64,000 bases of DNA, taken from Herminiimonas sp. GTDB taxonomy: Bacteria > Pseudomonadota > Gammaproteobacteria > Burkholderiales > Burkholderiaceae_D. Below, piece by piece: positions 61,358-64,000 of the stretch. The first letter of the stretch is position 1. Each line of letters starts with the position of its first letter. The notes beneath the pieces were generated by a model. The model was not told the DNA's origin. It made no database searches and was given only the letters and a program-made list of their open reading frames with translations. Both the position numbers and the translations under genes were made by a program. Location: positions 62,001-126,000 of the forward strand of contig JAQGMR010000066.1 of the NCBI GenBank assembly GCA_028292265.1, written 5' to 3'.

Positions 61358-61969
61358 CTATCGACGCATCACTTTTTCAGAGGGCGTCAGCGCTTCAATA
61401 TACGCGGGGCGGGAGAAGATGCGCTCGGCATACTTCATGAGCGGCGCCGCGGTCTTGGAGAGTTCTACGCCATAGTGGTCGAGGCGCCACAGCAGCGGCG
61501 CGATCGCGACGTCCAGCATCGAGAACTCATCGCCGAGCATGTACTTGTTTTTCAAGAACAGCGGTGCCAGCGTCGTCAGGCGGTCACGGATTTCGACGCG
61601 TGCCTTTTCGTGCAATTTCTCCGCGCTCTTCGACTTGTCGTTCTCCAGAGAGTGGACGTGAACGAACAACTCTTTCTCGAAGTTGAACAACATCAGGCGG
61701 GCCCTGGCGCGCATTAGCGGGTCGGCTGGCATCAGTTGCGGATGCGGGAAGCGCTCGTCGATGTACTCGTTGATGATGTTTGACTCGTACAGGATGAGAT
61801 CCCGCTCGACCAGAATTGGCACCTGGCCGTATGGGTTCATCGTCGAGATATCTTCCGGCTTGTTGAAAAGATCAACATCGCGAACTTCGAAGTCCATGCC
61901 CTTTTCAAACAGGACGAGGCGGCAGCGTTGGGAGAATGGGCAAGTCGTGCCCGAGTAGAGAACCATCAT
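61358..61969 (-). CDS. sspA: Stringent starvation protein A (glutathione S-transferase fold)
   Basis: 203 aa. GST N-terminal domain with TTCPFSQRCRLVLFEKGMDFEVRDVDLFNKPEDISTMNPYGQVPILVERDLILYESNIINEYIDERFPHPQLMPADP, then an all-helical C-terminal domain with NKYMLGDEFSMLDVAIAPLLWRLD. SspA binds RNA polymerase and alters promoter choice under stress. It lies between petC and sspB, a conserved betaproteobacterial order. Confidence 0.95.
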   Translation of the reverse strand: MMVLYSGTTCPFSQRCRLVLFEKGMDFEVRDVDLFNKPEDISTMNPYGQVPILVERDLILYESNIINEYIDERFPHPQLMPADPLMRARARLMLFNFEKELFVHVHSLENDKSKSAEKLHEKARVEIRDRLTTLAPLFLKNKYMLGDEFSMLDVAIAPLLWRLDHYGVELSKTAAPLMKYAERIFSRPAYIEALTPSEKVMRR

Positions 61970-62131
61970 GGTTGCAGATCCTTAAAAACACATAGGGTGA
62001 GACGCAGGCGGCCCACCCTTGAAAACCCACCGTAACCATACTTTGCAAGGAGTCGGTGTTTGCAGCGCTGGATTACGGAACAGCGCTTACTTCGCATGCA
62101 CCACGCAAAGATTAAAAATTGGGGACTAGCC

Positions 62132-62890
62132 TTATTTCACTTCTTTCCAGTAGGACGCGTTGAGGCGCCACACAATCGCCATCAAAAGACCAAGGAACAG
62201 AAGAACCCAGACACCGAGTCCCCGCCGCTGGTTCTGCGAAGGTTCACTCATCCAGCTCATGAAGGACACCAGGTCGGCGACGTTGGTGTCGAAATCGAGT
62301 GCCGACAGTTTCCCCGGCTTCACCTGTTCGAACCCTTCAAACTTGTGCACCGTTTTCCCCGCTTCATGCGGGTCTTTTTCGTCCACGAACTTGGCTGCAT
62401 TAATACCCTGCAATTCCCAGAGCACGTTTGGCATGCCAACGTTGGGGAACACGAGATTGTTCCAGCCCGTCGGACGGGAATCATCCTTGTAGAAGGTGCG
62501 CAGATAAGTATAAAGGTAGTCGGCACCTGGGCCGGCTTCTGATGATTTCGCACGCACGATAACGGACAAATCCGGCGGCGCTGCACCGAACCAGTCCTTG
62601 CCATCGGCGACCGTCAAAGACGTCTTCATCAGATCGCCAACCTTGTCGGTGGCAAACAGCAGGTTGGCCTTGATCTGGTCTTCCGACAACCCGATGTCAC
62701 GCAACCGGTTGTACCGCATGGCACTCGCCGAGTGGCAGTTCAGGCAGTAGTTGACGAAAATCTTGGCGCCGATCTGAAGCGAGGCGAGGTCATTACGCTC
62801 CGGCGCGTGATCCAGCGGATGGCCTTCATCCGCCAGTGCAAATGCGGGCAACAGCACCAGCATTGCGATCAGTTTTTTCAGCAAGTTCAT
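62132..62890 (-). CDS. petC: Cytochrome c1 of the ubiquinol-cytochrome c reductase complex
   Basis: 252 aa. A signal peptide (NLLKKLIAMLVLLPAFALA) is followed by the heme c site C49-L-N-C52-H53 in VNYCLNCHSASAMRYNRL. GMPNVLWELQG is the likely axial-Met region. A C-terminal membrane anchor (GVWVLLFLGLLMAIVWRLNASYW) holds it on the periplasmic face. It passes electrons from the Rieske protein to soluble cytochrome c. It lies 19 bases after cytochrome b. Confidence 0.96.
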   Translation of the reverse strand: MNLLKKLIAMLVLLPAFALADEGHPLDHAPERNDLASLQIGAKIFVNYCLNCHSASAMRYNRLRDIGLSEDQIKANLLFATDKVGDLMKTSLTVADGKDWFGAAPPDLSVIVRAKSSEAGPGADYLYTYLRTFYKDDSRPTGWNNLVFPNVGMPNVLWELQGINAAKFVDEKDPHEAGKTVHKFEGFEQVKPGKLSALDFDTNVADLVSFMSWMSEPSQNQRRGLGVWVLLFLGLLMAIVWRLNASYWKEVK

Positions 62891-62909
62891 TCTTGTAGTC
62901 CTTTGCGGC

Positions 62910-64000
62910 TTAATGCGGATGGAACGTGACGCGGGACGGCACGGGCTTGAACTTGCCCATGGCGCTCCACCACGGCATCAGGAGGAAGAAACCAAAATAG
63001 ATGAAGGTGCAGATTTGCGCGACCGTCGTTTTGGTTGGCGTGGGCGGTTGCACGCCCAGGTAGCCCAGCACGACGAAGGCAATAGCGAACAAGATGTAGA
63101 CGTATTTGTGCCAGTCGGGACGATAGCGAATCGACTTCACCGGCGAATGGTCAATCCACGGCATGATGGCCAGGATCAGGACCGACACGCCCATCAGCAC
63201 CACGCCCCAAAACTTCGCGTCCAATACCACCATGCCGGCAATCGCAATCAAGCCGATCACGGCAACGATGGCCTTGATCTTGCCCGACAGGCGCGACTTC
63301 AACCAGATCAGCGCAACGAAGGCCACCACGCCAGCGATCAGCGCGTACATGAAGTCCGAGGTGGTTGCACGCAGAATGGAATAGAACGGCGTGAAGTACC
63401 AGACCGGCGCAATATGCGGTGGGGTCTTGAGCGAATCGGCCGGGACGAAGTTGTTAAACTCCAGGAAGTAGCCGCCCATCTCCGGTGCGAAAAATACGAT
63501 GGCGCTGAAGACGAAAAGGAAGATCACGACGCCGAAAATGTCATGCACGGTGTAATACGGATGCGAAGGGATTCCATCCAATGGATGACCGTCCGGTCCA
63601 AGCGTGTCCTTGATTTCAATCCCGTCCGGATTATTCGAGCCCACTTCGTGCAGCGCGATCAAATGCGCGGCAACGAGGCCGAGAAGCACCAGCGGAATGG
63701 CGATGACATGGAATGAGAAGAAGCGGTTGAGTGTGGCATCGGAGACGACATAGTCGCCGCGGATCCATAACGACAAATCCGGTCCGATAAACGGAATTGC
63801 GCCGAACAGATTGACGATGACCTGCGCGCCCCAATACGACATCTGGCCCCAGGGAAGCAAATAGCCGAAGAATGCTTCGCCCATCAGAGACAAGAAAATC
63901 CCGACGCCGAACAGCCAGAGTAATTCGCGCGGCTTGCGGTAGGAACCGTAAAGCAGGCTTTTCGTCATGTGCAGATAGACGATGATGAAGAAGGCTGAAG
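62910..64000 (-). CDS. petB: Cytochrome b of the bc1 complex (partial, 5' end outside window)
   Basis: About 363 C-terminal residues are present; coding sequence continues through the right edge (SAFFIIVYLHMTKSLLYGSYRKPRE). The segment LLWLFGVGIFLSLMGEAFFGYLLPWGQMSYWGAQVI is the classic Qo-side region. One heme-ligand histidine pair is visible in FFSFHVIAIPLVLLGLVAAHLIALHE; the partner histidines lie upstream. The Qo motif reads PVWY, a known variant of PEWY in beta/gammaproteobacteria. It oxidises ubiquinol and drives the Q cycle with petC. Confidence 0.95.
   Translation of the reverse strand, partial: SAFFIIVYLHMTKSLLYGSYRKPRELLWLFGVGIFLSLMGEAFFGYLLPWGQMSYWGAQVIVNLFGAIPFIGPDLSLWIRGDYVVSDATLNRFFSFHVIAIPLVLLGLVAAHLIALHEVGSNNPDGIEIKDTLGPDGHPLDGIPSHPYYTVHDIFGVVIFLFVFSAIVFFAPEMGGYFLEFNNFVPADSLKTPPHIAPVWYFTPFYSILRATTSDFMYALIAGVVAFVALIWLKSRLSGKIKAIVAVIGLIAIAGMVVLDAKFWGVVLMGVSVLILAIMPWIDHSPVKSIRYRPDWHKYVYILFAIAFVVLGYLGVQPPTPTKTTVAQICTFIYFGFFLLMPWWSAMGKFKPVPSRVTFHPH

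Overview
The window is high-GC bacterial DNA that reads as a betaproteobacterium of the order Burkholderiales, probably Oxalobacteraceae-like. The evidence is the block hemA-prfA-(dsbB)-prmC ... tex-grxD-ubiX, the block petB-petC-sspA-sspB, two Bug-type periplasmic receptors, several Liv-type ABC transporters and a PEP-CTERM protein. No lineage assignment was computed. Both ends cut genes: an ABC substrate-binding protein on the left and cytochrome b on the right.

Layout. 0-17 kb is general metabolism: allophanate hydrolase behind a sigma-54-like promoter, DUF1232 and NHL-repeat proteins, an exported MsrB/MsrA pair, a Bug receptor with two Gfo/Idh/MocA oxidoreductases opposite a LysR regulator, a slipin, the antiporter YbaL, an MFS exporter and a cupin. 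17.7-19.4 kb is a hipBA toxin-antitoxin operon with three operator-like palindromes centred exactly 50 bp apart.

19.4-41 kb is the most notable region: about 22 kb of genes all on the minus strand, opposite a TetR regulator. In transcription order they are a FAD subunit, a fused [2Fe-2S]/molybdopterin hydroxylase, a 6-hydroxynicotinate reductase homologue, a UPF0280 (ApbE-like) protein, an AA_synth protein, a Liv ABC transporter with fused permeases, a Tat-exported nicotinamidase, an enamidase homologue, a second Liv transporter with an amidase, and an AllA-like protein. Together they predict a reductive (Eubacterium barkeri-type) nicotinamide/nicotinate route: nicotinamide to nicotinate to 6-hydroxynicotinate to 1,4,5,6-tetrahydro-6-oxonicotinate to 2-formylglutarate. 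Later steps are not in the window.

41.4-54.9 kb holds the TetR gene, an orphan response regulator, hemA-prfA-dsbB-prmC, a PEP-CTERM protein, tex, grxD-ubiX, and a Bug receptor with a MmgE/PrpD protein. 55-58.2 kb is one large PAS-GGDEF-EAL sensor. 58.6-60.4 kb is accessory: a Gly/Ser-rich lipoprotein, a strong hairpin, an IS3-type transposase remnant and a Panacea-domain/PemK-like toxin-antitoxin pair. Then follow tRNA-Thr(UGU), sspB, sspA, petC and petB.

A recurring oddity is the presence of short degenerate tandem repeats, with a different period at each site (9, 11, 13, 15, 21, 22 bp), at gene ends and in spacers, twice appearing to enter coding sequence.
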